Translations under genes and position numbers: made by a program
In this document: piece after piece, positions 11,524 through 20,595 of the stretch
Layout of the letters: each line of letters starts with the position of its first letter
Position numbering within the stretch: position 1 is the stretch's first letter
The notes under the pieces: model-generated
Database searches by the model: none
Seen by the model: the letters and a program-made list of their open reading frames with translations, nothing else
Told to the model about the DNA's origin: nothing
Source: Orientallactaga sibirica
Taxonomy: Eukaryota; Chordata; Mammalia; Rodentia; Dipodidae
NCBI GenBank assembly: GCA_036365145.1
Contig: JAEOAD010000005.1
Location: forward strand, 7,772,501 to 7,836,500
DNA length: 64,000 bases
Direction: 5' to 3'

Positions 11524-11904
11524 GAAGAGTGTTTGGATATAATGTAGAAATTTGGGCTCAAAAACTCTCCTTGCCTACTTTCCTCAACATTTTACGCAGC
11601 CCTTTGCCAAATGTCCTGCTGACCTGTGAGAACTGTTCTTAGCCTTCTGTCCACTTAGCCTGCTTTTGACAGGCGGCTGCTTGGCTTGCATAAGAGAAGC
11701 GAGCAGTTGGGTTGTTCCAGGAAGTACTCTTGCTCAAAGAGTTTGAGCAGAGGGCAAATCCCACCCGGGCAGGACCACGGATGGTTGGTAGATGACGCAC
11801 CAAAAGTAGTGAAAGGGGGAAACAACTGTCTTTTTTATAGATAACCACAGCACTGTCAAACAGCTCTGTGCCGGGAAAGCGAGTGCAGCCCTGTTTCTCG
11901 GACA
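11524..11904. other. Unassigned intronic sequence
   Basis: Unique sequence with short open frames on both strands and no recognisable protein motif. Confidence 0.5.
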
Positions 11905-12024
11905 GTTAGGGCTTCATCTGAGATGCATTCAGTGGGCATTTGCATCTCGACTCATGACTTATAAGTTAGGACTTCATCTGAGATGCATTCAGTGGGCAAT
12001 TGCATCTCGACTCATGACTTATAA
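11905..12024. repeat. 60-bp tandem duplication (two copies)
   Basis: A 60-bp unit at 11905-11964, starting GTTAGGGCTTCATCTGAGAT, repeats at 11965-12024 with two differences (G/A at 11911/11971 and T/A at 11940/12000). Both copies end CTCATGACTTATAA. Confidence 0.96.
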
Positions 12025-12183
12025 GGTGACACTCTATTCTAAAAATATCTGCTAATTGTAATTGCAAACACTGGAAAAAAAATCTATTCTTTGGTAAATA
12101 CTTGGATGACATTTTCTAAAAATTTTTTCAATTTTTTTGTTTAATTTTTTTCTATTTTTGCATGTATGTATGACATACATGTA

Positions 12184-12192
12184 TGTGTGTGT

Positions 12193-12230
<38 letters not shown>
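12184..12230. repeat. (GT)n microsatellite
   Basis: GT dinucleotides with one ACGT interruption near the left end. It directly abuts a B4-like repeat. Confidence 0.95.
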
Positions 12231-12232
<2 letters not shown>

Positions 12233-12476
12233 ATGTGGAGGCCAGAGCGTGATGCCAGGTATCTTCCTTGATCACACTCCACCTTATTTATTGTGACAAG
12301 ATTTCTCATTTGAACCCAGAGTTTAGCCAGCTTGCCCCAGGGACCCTCTGTCTACCTCCCAAGTGTTTCCATGCCCACATGGGACTTAAAGGGGTGCTAG
12401 AGATCTGCACTCAGGCCCTCACACTTGGATAGCAAACACTTTACAAACTGAGCCATCTCCCCAGTGCCCTAATTTT
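12233..12476 (-). mobile_element. Old B4/RSINE-like composite repeat, antisense
   Basis: Begins ATGTGGAGGCCAGAG, has a B1-like middle (GACCCTCTGTCTACCTCCC) and ends with a tRNA-like antisense head (AACTGAGCCATCTCCCCAGT). This layout resembles rodent B4-type fusions that often follow GT repeats. The exact family name is uncertain. Confidence 0.5.
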
Positions 12477-12577
12477 TAACCAGCTTCCTCAATTTTCGCT
12501 TCATATCAGCACCATCCAATCATGGCAATGTAGCAGCTGGTGGTTTACCTCAAACCTGATGGTGAAAGATGCTATAA

Positions 12578-12790
12578 GTTTATTTTTAAAAATATTTTTT
12601 ATTTGCAAGGAAGGGGGGAGAAAGAGAAAGAAACAGAAAATGAGAATGGCATGCCTGGGTCCCCTGGCCCTGTATACAAACTCCAGACACATGTGCCACT
12701 TTGTGCATCTGGCTTTTACATGGATGCTGGGACTTCAACCTGCCCAGGCTTTGTAAACAAATGTCTCTAACTGCTAAGCAATCCCCACAA
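12578..12790 (-). mobile_element. DIP-type SINE, antisense, diverged
   Basis: TATTTGCAAGGAAGG precedes a purine-rich stretch, CACTTTGTGCATCTGGCTTT and a decayed head CTAACTGCTAAGCAATCC. Confidence 0.85.
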
Positions 12791-12974
12791 CGTTAATTAC
12801 AGTACTCATGATGGCTTTTTCTAGAACTTGTGTATGTAGACCCTGTGCTCTGCTATTCTGATGAGATTGTGCTATTCTGTTGGCATTATTAAGTGGAGGG
12901 TTGTGTGACAATTGCAGAATCAAATGATGAGGAAAGGAACCAAGATTTCTTGCAGACCCATGAAATGTCAAACA

Positions 12975-13145
12975 TTGTAAGATGCTTCACATTAAATTCC
13001 CATGAAATTGACATTTGTCATTTTACAGGAAATGGAAGGGGACAGCAAGGTTAAATATCTTGCTTAAGGATTCTAAGCGGGTGTGCTGTGGAGGTGGGAT
13101 TCATTTAATCTCACGAGTCAATCATGGCATAGTGTCCAAGCTCTC
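12975..13145 (+). mobile_element. MIR-like ancient SINE, sense
   Basis: CATTTTACAGGAAATGGAAG, then AAGGTTAAATATCTTGCTTA, then GGGATTC follows the MIR core and 3' order (lower to a quarter of positions changed). It is an old mammalian element, useful as an alignment anchor. Confidence 0.6.
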
Positions 13146-13190
13146 AAAATAATTACTGCCCACCATTTACCAAAGGAAGAAGCTGGTGTC

Positions 13191-13329
13191 TCTCTTTTTG
13201 TTTTTGTTCTTGTTTTTCGAGGCAGGGTCTTACTCTAGCCCAGGCTGACCTGGAATTCACTATGTAGTCTCAGGGTGGCCTCGAACTCAAGGTGATCCTC
13301 CTGCCTCTGCCTCCTGAGTGCCCGACCTG
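13191..13329 (-). mobile_element. B1 SINE, antisense, 5'-truncated
   Basis: Starts with GTTTTTCGAGGCAGGGTCTT and runs through CTGCCTCTGCCTCCTGAGTG. It then stops in CCCGACCTGGTG, so the antisense ATTAAAGGCGTGTGCC end is missing. Confidence 0.88.
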
Positions 13330-13514
13330 GTGTCTCTTGTTGGTTATTTTCCATGTACATTTCAAGCCATGGTTCTGTAGCTTTAGCTGTTGGGACAAAG
13401 AATCCTCTTTGCACTTTGAAGATAGCTCTAGACTACGCTTTCCTTTGAGGTGTCCTATCTGAGAGCGGCTCTGGTGTTTGTGTTCTTATGAACACATAAA
13501 ATATAGATCTTTGT

Positions 13515-13746
13515 GGGCTGGAGAGATGGCCTAGCAGTGTAAGGTGCTTGCTTGCAAAGCCCAAGGACCCAGGTTGGATTCCTCAGGACCCATGTAAACC
13601 AGAGACACAAGGTGGCGCATGTGTCTGGAGTTCCTTTGTGGCGGCTGGAGGCCCTGGCACACCCAATCTTATTCTTTCTCTCTCTTTTTCTCTCTCTACC
13701 TCTCTCTCTCTCTAGTAAATAAATAAAAATCAATTATTTTTAAAAG
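13515..13746 (+). mobile_element. DIP-type SINE, sense
   Basis: Starts GGGCTGGAGAGATGGCCTAG and ends with an A-rich tail. AATATAGATC at 13500-13509 and 13747-13756 is the target duplication, which lies a few bases from the head. Confidence 0.9.
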
Positions 13747-13835
13747 AATATAGATCCATACATTCAGTATCTGCCTACTTTCTTGGCTGCACCACAAGTG
13801 GACATCCTAAATATGAGCAAAGAAAAGATGATCTT

Positions 13836-14098
13836 GGGCTGGAGAGTTGGCTTAGCGGTTAAGCGCTTGCCTGGGAAGCCTAAGGACCCCGGTTCAAGGC
13901 TCCATTCCCCAGTATCCACATAAGCTAGAAGCACAAGGTGGTGGATGCATCTGGAGTTCATTTGCAGTGGCTGGAGGCCCTGGTGTGTCCTCTCTCTCTC
14001 TCTCTCTCTCTCTCTGCCTCTTTCTTTGTCTGTTGCTCTCAAATAAATAAATAAAAATAAACAAAAAAATTTAAAAATGTAAAAAAAATTATAAAAGA
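13836..14098 (+). mobile_element. DIP-type SINE, sense, with perfect 15-bp target duplication
   Basis: Starts GGGCTGGAGAGTTGGCTTAG and ends in an A-rich tail. AGAAAAGATGATCTT occurs at 13821-13835 and 14099-14113. It lies about 90 bp downstream of another sense DIP. Confidence 0.93.
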
Positions 14099-14113
14099 AG
14101 AAAAGATGATCTT

Positions 14114-14436
14114 CGTCTTGTGCATGTCACTTTCGTTAGGGCTCAAGTGACTTTCAGGATAGATCACTTCTTCACTCAAGATATCTCTTTCTTTTCCCTC
14201 TCTCCTTCTGTCTCACCTCTCTCATTTAAGAGTTCCAACTTTCTAAATCAAATTGTTTCTTTCACAAATAAAAAGTAAGAGAAATTGGAGAAATGATTCA
14301 ACTCCATGCCCCTTGCTGGATCTCATTTTTTTAAGGGTCTAATACAAAGTTTCTGTAGCAAACAGGAAGATGTGAAGTTGAGGGGCAGAAGGCCCTTCAG
14401 GCAGTAAATTTCTTATGTATCCTCTCAACATATTTG
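14114..14436. other. Unassigned intronic sequence
   Basis: CT-rich, then unique sequence. No gene or repeat recognised. Confidence 0.5.
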
Positions 14437-14552
14437 AAGTAGGGTTTCCTCTAGCCCAGGCTGACCTGGAATTCACTCTATAGTCTCAGATTGACCTCAA
14501 AGTCAAGGCCCAAGTACTGGGATTAAAGGCGTGTGCCACCCCTCATGGCTCT
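14437..14552 (-). mobile_element. B1 SINE, antisense, internally deleted
   Basis: TAGGGTTTCCTCTAGCCCAG begins the element and ACTGGGATTAAAGGCGTGTG ends it. The GATCCTCCTACCTCTGCCTC segment between them is missing. Confidence 0.85.
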
Positions 14553-15411
14553 TGTGTGTCCTCTGCACATTGAGTTCTGAGGAATGCTGGGAGGTACTGC
14601 CTCGGGCTCCAGGATGCTGACATTCCGGGCCTCAGAGCTCTCTGCTGGTGTAGTTCCCCGGACCTTGATGGTGCCTTCCTGTTTTAACACATTTTGTTGG
14701 CCTCAGCCTTTTGATTATTGAACAGCATCACGAACTCAGCTAGGTAGAATTTCCTTATGGGTAAAAAGAGGATGTTAATGGTACACCACTGACAGTACTT
14801 TTGAGAAAATAAGTAATTTAGGTAATAGATTTGGGATCAGGATTTTTCCTGGCATCTAAGAAATATTGAATTTTAGTTTACTCTCTTGGTGGTGGGGAAG
14901 ATATTCCCTCATCCCATGTTGAGAAATAACCAGGTGGCTCACTTTTCTAGGGTTCAGTGGCTTTTATCAGCTCCCTTCTGATACTTCACTGTAGCTCAAC
15001 AGGTAAATTAGCCAAAAGCCGGAGATGTTTCCCTAACTTTAGGTTTGAAACACAGACAGGATTGAGACACATTCTCTTCCTTACAACTTGATTGAGGATG
15101 TCCACTTCCTTCCCCAGAAAAGGAATCACAGCTGGGATTAAAACAAAGAATAGAATGTGGCTTTAACTGGATTTCAGAACACCAGTTTTAGTAACTTAGA
15201 TTTTAGGTTTGTAAACTAGCAGGACTTTAAACCTCTGGGGATTGCTATATAGAATTTCATACTGTGGGTGTCAGAACGCGGCACCCATGTTTTGTCCACA
15301 ATGCAGACTGCATTTACACTTTGCTTCACCTGTAATTTCCAGGCTTGTGTATGGGTTGCTGTTACGAAATTGGGTGACGATTCTAAAGGCAGACCTATCA
15401 GGTTTCCAATT
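14553..15411. other. Unassigned intronic sequence
   Basis: About 860 bp without SINEs or credible coding frames. Nothing recognised. Confidence 0.5.
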
Positions 15412-15660
15412 TATTTTTTTCAATTAGTTTTATTGGAAACTAATATATGAACACACTTCAGATTGGTGCATTCCCATCAGGTTATATTCTTTTGTCCCCT
15501 CTCCTCAGTCCCTGTTCCACTGAGGGTCCTCCTCAGCCCAATTAGGACCTTCTCTATGGAGATGGCGGTAGACACCGGGGAGATTCACAGCTCACCAAAG
15601 CAGGAAATAAGAGGCTGCTGAGAGGTCAACACTAAAAGAGGTTTCCTGTTTCTTAATTCA
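15412..15660 (-). mobile_element. L1 3'-end fragment, antisense (tentative)
   Basis: T-rich start, then CCCTCTCCTCAGTCCCTGTT and GAGGGTCCTCCTCAGCCCAA. This resembles the pyrimidine-rich L1 3'UTR pattern at 53420-53760 (the GAGGGTCTTCCTC word). Confidence 0.5.
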
Positions 15661-15742
15661 ACCCAATGTACCAAAATGGATCATGAAATAAAGCTGAAGT
15701 CATATTTGACATAACCAATTCACACAATTAACAATTCAATGA

Positions 15743-16015
15743 GGGCTGGAGAGATGGCTTAGCAGTTAAGCGCTTGCTTGCGAAGCCTAAGGACCCCAGT
15801 TCGAGGCTCAATTCCCCAGGACCCACGTAAGCCAGATGCACAAGGTGGCATATGTGTCTGGCTCAGTTCCCGTTTGCAGATGGCTGGCATATGGCTGGAG
15901 GTGTTTCCAATGGCTGGAGGCCCTGGTGCTTCCATACTCTCTCTCTCTCTGCCTCTTTCTTTCTCTCTCTGTTGCTTTCAAATAAATAAATAAAAACAAA
16001 CAACATTTTTTTTAA
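15743..16015 (+). mobile_element. DIP-type SINE, sense, with an internal insertion
   Basis: Starts GGGCTGGAGAGATGGCTTAG. Between the AGATGCACAAGGTGGC block and GGCTGGAGGCCCTGG it carries about 45 bp extra, including repeated ATGGCTGG words (15880-15920). The tail is A-rich. Confidence 0.9.
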
Positions 16016-16691
16016 AAAAATGCTTAAAAGAATTTGATGAAAGCACTGTAAATTGTGATTGAAAATATTTGGTTTATTTCCTTATATTGCACTTATTTTT
16101 TACCTAAAGTATGTATATTTTATATTCCTGGTTATGGTTAATTATAGGGAAACTGTTAAAGTCAGCAAGAGAAGAAACGCCTAGGAATTCAGAGAAATAC
16201 TCAGCACCACACCTCTTAGGAAGTTAGACTGGTGTTCCTCCCAGCACAGCCGTGAAGTTTTGCCCCAGCCTTGGAATGTTTACTGAAGCTAGATAGTGAC
16301 CCATATGGATAAGCTTGAGTTCCCAGCCCTTCCAAAGGTTGAGCTGATATCATTAGCAGGCAGGCATTCTGGAGTGAGAAATGGTACTGCTTGGCTCCTG
16401 GCCTCCATGGTGGCTAAGGTATATTTAACTGTGGTTTTGCCATAGATGGCTGCTCCTACCAAAAATTAAATAGGTAGAGCACACTGTTTGAGGTGGGTTG
16501 TGTCCATAAGTCACTCCCTCCTTTTAAAGATATGTAAGAGCAATTCTTGGATAACATATTACTTTCTTTAAAAATAGGAACAGCATTTCAGCCATCTTTT
16601 CATTTATTGCTTTCTCTTTGTCCTGGAAATTATTATAGAATACTGAGGCAAAATTATGACTGAATATTAGTACTCTATCTATCCAACACCT
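16016..16691. other. Unassigned intronic sequence
   Basis: AT-rich at the left, otherwise unique. Nothing recognised. Confidence 0.5.
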
Positions 16692-16843
16692 CACTTTTTT
16701 TTTTTTCTGGGTAGGGTCTCACTCTAGCCCAGGCTGACCTGGAACTCATTCTGTAGTCTCAGGGTGGCCTTGAACTCACGGTGATCCTCCTACCTCTGCC
16801 TCCCGAGTGCTGGGATTAAAGGCATGAGCCACCATGCCCAGCT
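16692..16843 (-). mobile_element. B1 SINE, antisense
   Basis: Poly-T, GGGTAGGGTCTCACTCTAGC, then GTGCTGGGATTAAAGGCATG and CCACCATGCCCAGC. It is a full-length body. Confidence 0.92.
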
Positions 16844-17114
16844 TCTAACACCTGATTTTTAAATAAATGTGGGTTATTTCACTATCATGACTCACAATCT
16901 CAACAAGTGTAGTGAGTAAACAGCACATCTTCTGAATGGATGATATTAAAGACAGAAACAAAGGTGTCTGGTTGAAGAGAGCTCCGAGTTCTGCCAGAAG
17001 CAGACAGGAACCTAGACTTTGCAGTCTCCGCTGGGGCCCTACACAGGTGGTTCCCCTCTAATGGACTTTTCTTATTTGTGGGAACCTGCTGGGGCAGTGG
17101 CATGTTATTTTATT

Positions 17115-17122
17115 TTACTTGT

Positions 17123-17165
<43 letters not shown>

Positions 17166-17166
17166 G
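17115..17166. repeat. (TTTA)n microsatellite, possibly an orphan SINE tail
   Basis: About 12 TTTA units. They look like the tail of an antisense DIP or B1, but no SINE body follows on the right. Confidence 0.9.
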
Positions 17167-17329
17167 CATTTGCATTTCTTTAAGGAAAAGCAATCAATTT
17201 GAGAGGAGACAGAAATTGGCTAGGCAGCGTTGGGTTGACAACGTGAATAGCTTTCTTTTCGCCAAGTGCAGAAACCATCCTTGGCCCTAAGGGAGAAGAT
17301 TCAGGTCCTTACACTTCACAAGTAAGAAC

Positions 17330-17840
17330 CGTCAGAAGGATCCGCCCTTCCTTATCTCTGCCCCCTTATGGAGTCGGTCCACTCCTTTCTAGAGAATTCC
17401 AAAATTCCTGGTCCTAGACTCCAGGCATCAGGAGTAAACTTTCTAAACCAGCCATCCATCCATGGGGCTTGCAAAAACCCTGCAAACCTGCCCAGAACTG
17501 AGTCTCAAAGGGGGTTCTCAAACACCCTCTTGCCTCCCTAAAATAAGAGCTTTGCCCTCTTCTCTCATGAGGCTTCTCAAACCCTCTCTTGCCTCCCTGG
17601 GCAAGAATTCCACCTTGTTTCCTTCTCTTAGGTTCTAGGCTTAAGCCCCCCTCCCCCTTCCTCCTCCTAAAGTTTTAAACTATATTAACATCTTTCTTTA
17701 CCTTATCCTCTGGTCCCTGGGTTTTATTCTTTGAATTCAGAGGACAAGGATCTGGGAAGACAAATTATCAGTGTGTTGGCCCCAAATGATCAGTGTGTTG
17801 GCGTACAAGGACCCTTCAGTGGGTTCTCATGGCTATACAA
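17330..17840. mobile_element. Possible solo LTR-like stretch
   Basis: The sequence is pyrimidine-rich, with repeated CTCTTGCCTCCCT words (17528 and 17586 regions), a TTTTAAACTATATTAACAT TATA-like stretch and a GGGTTTTATTCTTTGAATTC block. ATCAGTGTGTTGG occurs twice near the right end (around 17769-17800). The overall style resembles an endogenous retroviral LTR, but I cannot define TG/CA ends or a target duplication. No viral gene is present. Confidence 0.3.
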
Positions 17841-18361
17841 TGCCGTAAACATGAACTTCAAGAAAGAAAAGCATCTGCTTAGCACCAGCAATGGGTTCTG
17901 GATTTAACTTATTTATGACTTTATAACTTATTTAGCTGAATTAATGCTTTCTTCCCAGAGGAGAAACATCCAGGGTTTAAACTCAACCAGTGGGCTTTTT
18001 TTTTGCTGTCACAAAGAAGGTAGCAGTGCCAAGAGAGTTGGGGACTTAACTCCGAGTTATTGGCCATATTGACCCAGCATACATGGCTTGAATTCTAGCC
18101 TGGGAACAATTGCACATTACTATGGGACTATCTTTTTAGTCAAAATACCTTGAAAAGCTATGTAAGTCAGACACACTAGCAAGCTAAATATACCTTGCTT
18201 ACTAATAAGATAGAGTGAATTCTGCCTATCCTAGGTCTTTAAATGTGCTTTTACTTCTGTAAGCATGTAGACGAATAACAGAGTTTGAAATGAGTTTGCA
18301 GTTTACGATTATTTTCTCGAAATTTATGATTTGTGTTAAGCAATTTCTCCAGAAAGATTTT
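17841..18361. other. Unassigned intronic sequence
   Basis: AT-rich unique sequence. Nothing recognised. Confidence 0.5.
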
Positions 18362-18562
18362 ATGTTTTTAATATTTTATTAATGTATTTGTTTATGGGGG
18401 ATAGAGAGAGAGAGAGAATGCGAATGAGCATGCCAGGGATTATTGCCTCTGTAAGGAAACTCCATGTGTGTGCACCACTTTGTGCATCTGGCTTTACATG
18501 GGTCCTGGAGAATCAAACTGGTTGGATGTTTTGCAAGCAAGCATCTTTCCATCTCCCCAACT
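18362..18562 (-). mobile_element. DIP-type SINE, antisense, diverged
   Basis: A GA tract at 18403-18416 precedes CACTTTGTGCATCTGGCTTT. The head is decayed (CATCTTTCCATCTCCCCAAC). Confidence 0.8.
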
Positions 18563-18574
18563 CAGAGTTTTCAT

Positions 18575-18795
18575 TATATTTATTTATTTAATATTTTATT
18601 TATATTCATTTATTTGAGAGAAAGAGAGAGAAAGAGAGAGAGAGGAGAATGGGCGTGCCAGGACCTCCAGCCACAAACGAACTCCAGACGCATGTGCCAC
18701 CTGGTGTGCACCTGGCTTACGTGGGTCCTGGGGAATCGAACCTAGGTCTTTTGTCTTTGCAGGCAAGCGCCTTAAACACTAAGCCATCCCTCCTT
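18575..18795 (-). mobile_element. DIP-type SINE, antisense
   Basis: TTTATTTATTTAATATTTTA leads into a GA tract, ACGAACTCCAGACGCATGTG, and a head ending CACTAAGCCATCCCTCC. It follows the diverged copy at 18362-18562 in the same orientation. Confidence 0.88.
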
Positions 18796-19055
18796 TTTAA
18801 TTATTTTTAAACAAGCTACTGCTGCAGACCTAAAATGGCTGTCTCTCCCATTTTGTGCTTCCGTGTTCCATACTGGATGCTTGAGTGGCACATGGAGGGA
18901 GGATAAGAAAGAAATTCTCTTCTCCTGTGTTCTTTGCAGACTTGCATGGGCTCCAGGCAGCCGTCCTTCCTTGTCTGATCTCAGGGGAAGTCAGTCCCCT
19001 CAGCTCACTCAGGGTCTTCAGCTGAGCTGTGGTTGACTTTGGAAACTGCAAGGGC
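18796..19055. other. Unassigned intronic sequence upstream of the minisatellite
   Basis: Unique sequence with no recognisable gene part. It leads directly into the GT-rich minisatellite. Confidence 0.5.
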
Positions 19056-19562
19056 TTGCCCTGCACCTGTGGTGGGGGGTGGGTTTACATGGTGCACTTG
19101 GTGCATGGTGGGTGGGGATAGGTATGTGTGTGTGTGTGCACTTGTGGTGCACCTGTGGGGGGTGGGTATTTACATGGTGGGGACATGGTGGGGTAGGTGT
19201 GTGTGCCCTGCACCTGTGGTGGGGTTTACATGGTGGGTGGGTGGGGGGTTAGGTGTGTGTGTGCCCTGCACCTGTGGTGGGGATAGGTTACATGGTGGGT
19301 ACAGGTGGGGGGGGATAGGTGTGTGTGTGCCCTGCACCTGTGGTGGGGTTTACATGGTGGGGATAGGTATATGTGTGCGCCCTGCACCTGTGGTGGGGTT
19401 TACATGGTGGGTGGGGATAGGTGTGTGTGTGCGCCCTGCACCTGTGGTGGGGTTTACATGGTGGGTGGGTGGGGGGATAGGTGTGTGTGTGTGTGCGCCC
19501 TGCACCTGTGGTGGGGTTTACACGGTGGGTGGGTGGGGGATAGGTGTGTGTGTGTGTGTGTG
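19056..19562 (+). repeat. GT-rich minisatellite (about 8 units) in BASP1 intron 1
   Basis: The landmark CACCTGTGGTGGGG recurs about eight times at spacings of roughly 50-65 bp, each followed by TTTACATGGTGGG or a variant and then a TGTGTGTG run. Units vary in length through GGTG and TG copy number. Runs such as GGTGGGTGGGTGGGGGG could fold as G-quadruplexes on the coding strand. The array ends about 70 bp before the exon 2 acceptor, so it lies close to the branch-point region. It also keeps a reading frame open into the BASP1 ATG frame, which is fortuitous. Confidence 0.93.
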
Positions 19563-19607
19563 TCCTCCTGCAGAGTGCCTTTGCTTGTCCCTAACTCCCT
19601 GTGTGGT

Positions 19608-19644
19608 CTCTCTTCTCTTTTGCGTGTGCTTGCAGAACTCCACG
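19608..19644 (+). promoter_or_regulatory. BASP1: BASP1 exon 2 splice acceptor and 5'UTR remnant
   Basis: A pyrimidine-rich tract (TCTCTTCTCTTTTGCG) leads to TGTGCTTGCAG ending at 19635. The following nine bases, AACTCCACG, run to the ATG. In mammalian BASP1 the coding exon starts just before the ATG in the same way, so this acceptor supports the start chosen for the protein. Confidence 0.88.
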
Positions 19645-20028
19645 ATGGGAGGTAAGCTGAGCAAGAAGAAGAAGGGTTACAATGTGAACGACGAGAAGGC
19701 CAAGGACAAGGACAAGAAGGCCGAGGGCGCGGGCACCGAGGAGGAGGGGACGGCCAAGGAGAGCGGCGGCGAGCCCCAGGCCACCACCGACTCGGCCGAG
19801 GCCAAGGCGGGCTCGGAGGAGGAGAAGCCCAAGGACGCGGCGGCTGCGGAGGAGGAGCAGGGGCAGGAGAAGAAAGAGGACGACGAGGAGAAGAAGAAGA
19901 AGAAGAAAGAGGAGGAGGAGGAGAAGAAGGAGGAGGAGAAGAAGAAGGCCCCGGAGGAGGCGCCCAAGGCCGAGCCCGAGAAGAGCGAGGGCCCCGCGGC
20001 GGCGGCCGAGCAGCCCGAGCCCGCGGCC

Positions 20029-20060
<32 letters not shown>

Positions 20061-20404
20061 GGAGGAAGCGGCGGCGGGTCCCGGCGGCCCCGCTGCGGGC
20101 GGCGAGGCTCCGTCGGCCGGCGAGGCGAGCGCGGAGAGCCCGGGGCTCGGCGCGGCCTCCGACGACGGCGAATGCAAAAAGACTGAGGCGCCCTCGGCCG
20201 CCGCGCACGACCCCAAGAGCGACGGGGCTCCGGCGGCCTCGGACTCCAAAGCCTGCGGCGCGGACGCGGCGCCCAGCTCCACGGCCAAGGCCCCGGCGCC
20301 CGCCGCGCCCGCCGCCGCCAGCGCCCAGCTCAGCGCCGAAGAGCCGCAGCCCGCCCGCCGCCGCCGCCGCCACCAGCGAGCAGAGCGTGGCGGCCAAAGA
20401 GTGA
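19645..20404 (+). CDS. BASP1: BASP1, brain acid-soluble protein 1 (NAP-22/CAP-23), frameshifted near the 3' end
   Basis: BASP1 is a myristoylated, intrinsically disordered protein of neuronal growth cones. It binds phosphoinositides and calmodulin and promotes neurite outgrowth. In the nucleus it acts as a WT1 co-repressor. The N-terminus MGGKLSKKKKGYNVNDEKAK is diagnostic: Gly2 is the myristoylation site, and Ser6 within the Lys cluster is the known PKC/calmodulin effector region. A K/E-rich stretch follows at residues 77-102, then nine Gln at residues 130-138 and Ala/Pro/Ser-rich sequence. The family C-terminus SEQSVAAKE with TGA at 20402-20404 is present, but in the next frame. The switch maps to 20354-20356, where GCCC replaces GCC in a GCC repeat, after about residue 237. 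With one base fewer the product would be about 252 residues, against about 220-227 in human and rodents. Read literally, the ATG frame runs on to 20712 through CT repeats. I favour an assembly or sequencing error in this GC-rich run. A true frameshift allele or pseudogenisation is the alternative; the intact intron boundary and 3'UTR argue against a processed copy. Confidence 0.96.
19680..20400. other. CpG-rich island over the BASP1 coding exon
   Basis: Base composition changes abruptly from AT-rich intron to very GC-rich sequence with many CG dinucleotides (GCGGCGGC, CCGCGG), then drops back in the 3'UTR. The island covers the coding exon rather than a promoter, as is usual for this alanine-rich gene. 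Confidence 0.85.
20032..20058 (+). repeat. BASP1: (CAG)9 tract encoding polyglutamine in BASP1
   Basis: Nine uninterrupted CAG codons between GCCGAG and CCGGAG. Human and mouse BASP1, as I remember them, have no such Gln run, so this appears to be a lineage-specific or polymorphic expansion. Confidence 0.93.
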
Positions 20405-20442
20405 CCAGGGACCCAGGGAACGCCACCAACACCGCCAGGAGG

Positions 20443-20472
20443 ATCTCTCTCCATCTCTCTCCATCTCTCTCT

Positions 20473-20521
<49 letters not shown>

Positions 20522-20524
20522 TCT

Positions 20525-20592
<68 letters not shown>
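20443..20592 (+). repeat. (CT)n tract with CCAT interruptions in the BASP1 3'UTR
   Basis: About 150 bp of CTCTCT broken by regular CCAT words. It is open in the literal ATG frame (Leu-Ser repeats), which is an artefact of the upstream frame error. Its length is likely polymorphic. Confidence 0.93.

Positions 20593-20595
<3 letters not shown>

Larger units (their letters stand above)
1..19635 (+). other. BASP1: Probable BASP1 intron 1 (3' part)
   Basis: Known mammalian BASP1 genes have a non-coding first exon, a very long intron and one coding exon. The coding exon here is preceded by a good acceptor at 19635 and no first exon is visible to its left, so this stretch is inferred to be the downstream part of that intron. 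It contains only interspersed repeats, microsatellites and unassigned sequence. The call rests on gene structure known from other mammals, not on transcript evidence. Confidence 0.7.

Noticed and set aside
11331..11642. Lys/Arg/Glu- or Pro/Ser/Phe-repeat open frames
   Set aside because: They are translations of the compound C/T microsatellite.
17078..17290. Open frame of Leu-Phe-Ile-Tyr repeats
   Set aside because: Translation of the (TTTA)n microsatellite.
19033..19644. Long open frame through the minisatellite into BASP1, which would add about 200 N-terminal residues
   Set aside because: It is made of tandem repeat peptides, crosses a good splice acceptor at 19635, and the family start is the MGGKLSKKKK Met at 19645.
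19591..20558. Two long open frames on the minus strand opposite BASP1 (313 and 293 codons)
   Set aside because: They are low-complexity Leu/Arg/Ser/Glu frames mirrored from the GC-rich, K/E- and A-rich coding strand and the CT repeat. No domain or start context supports them.
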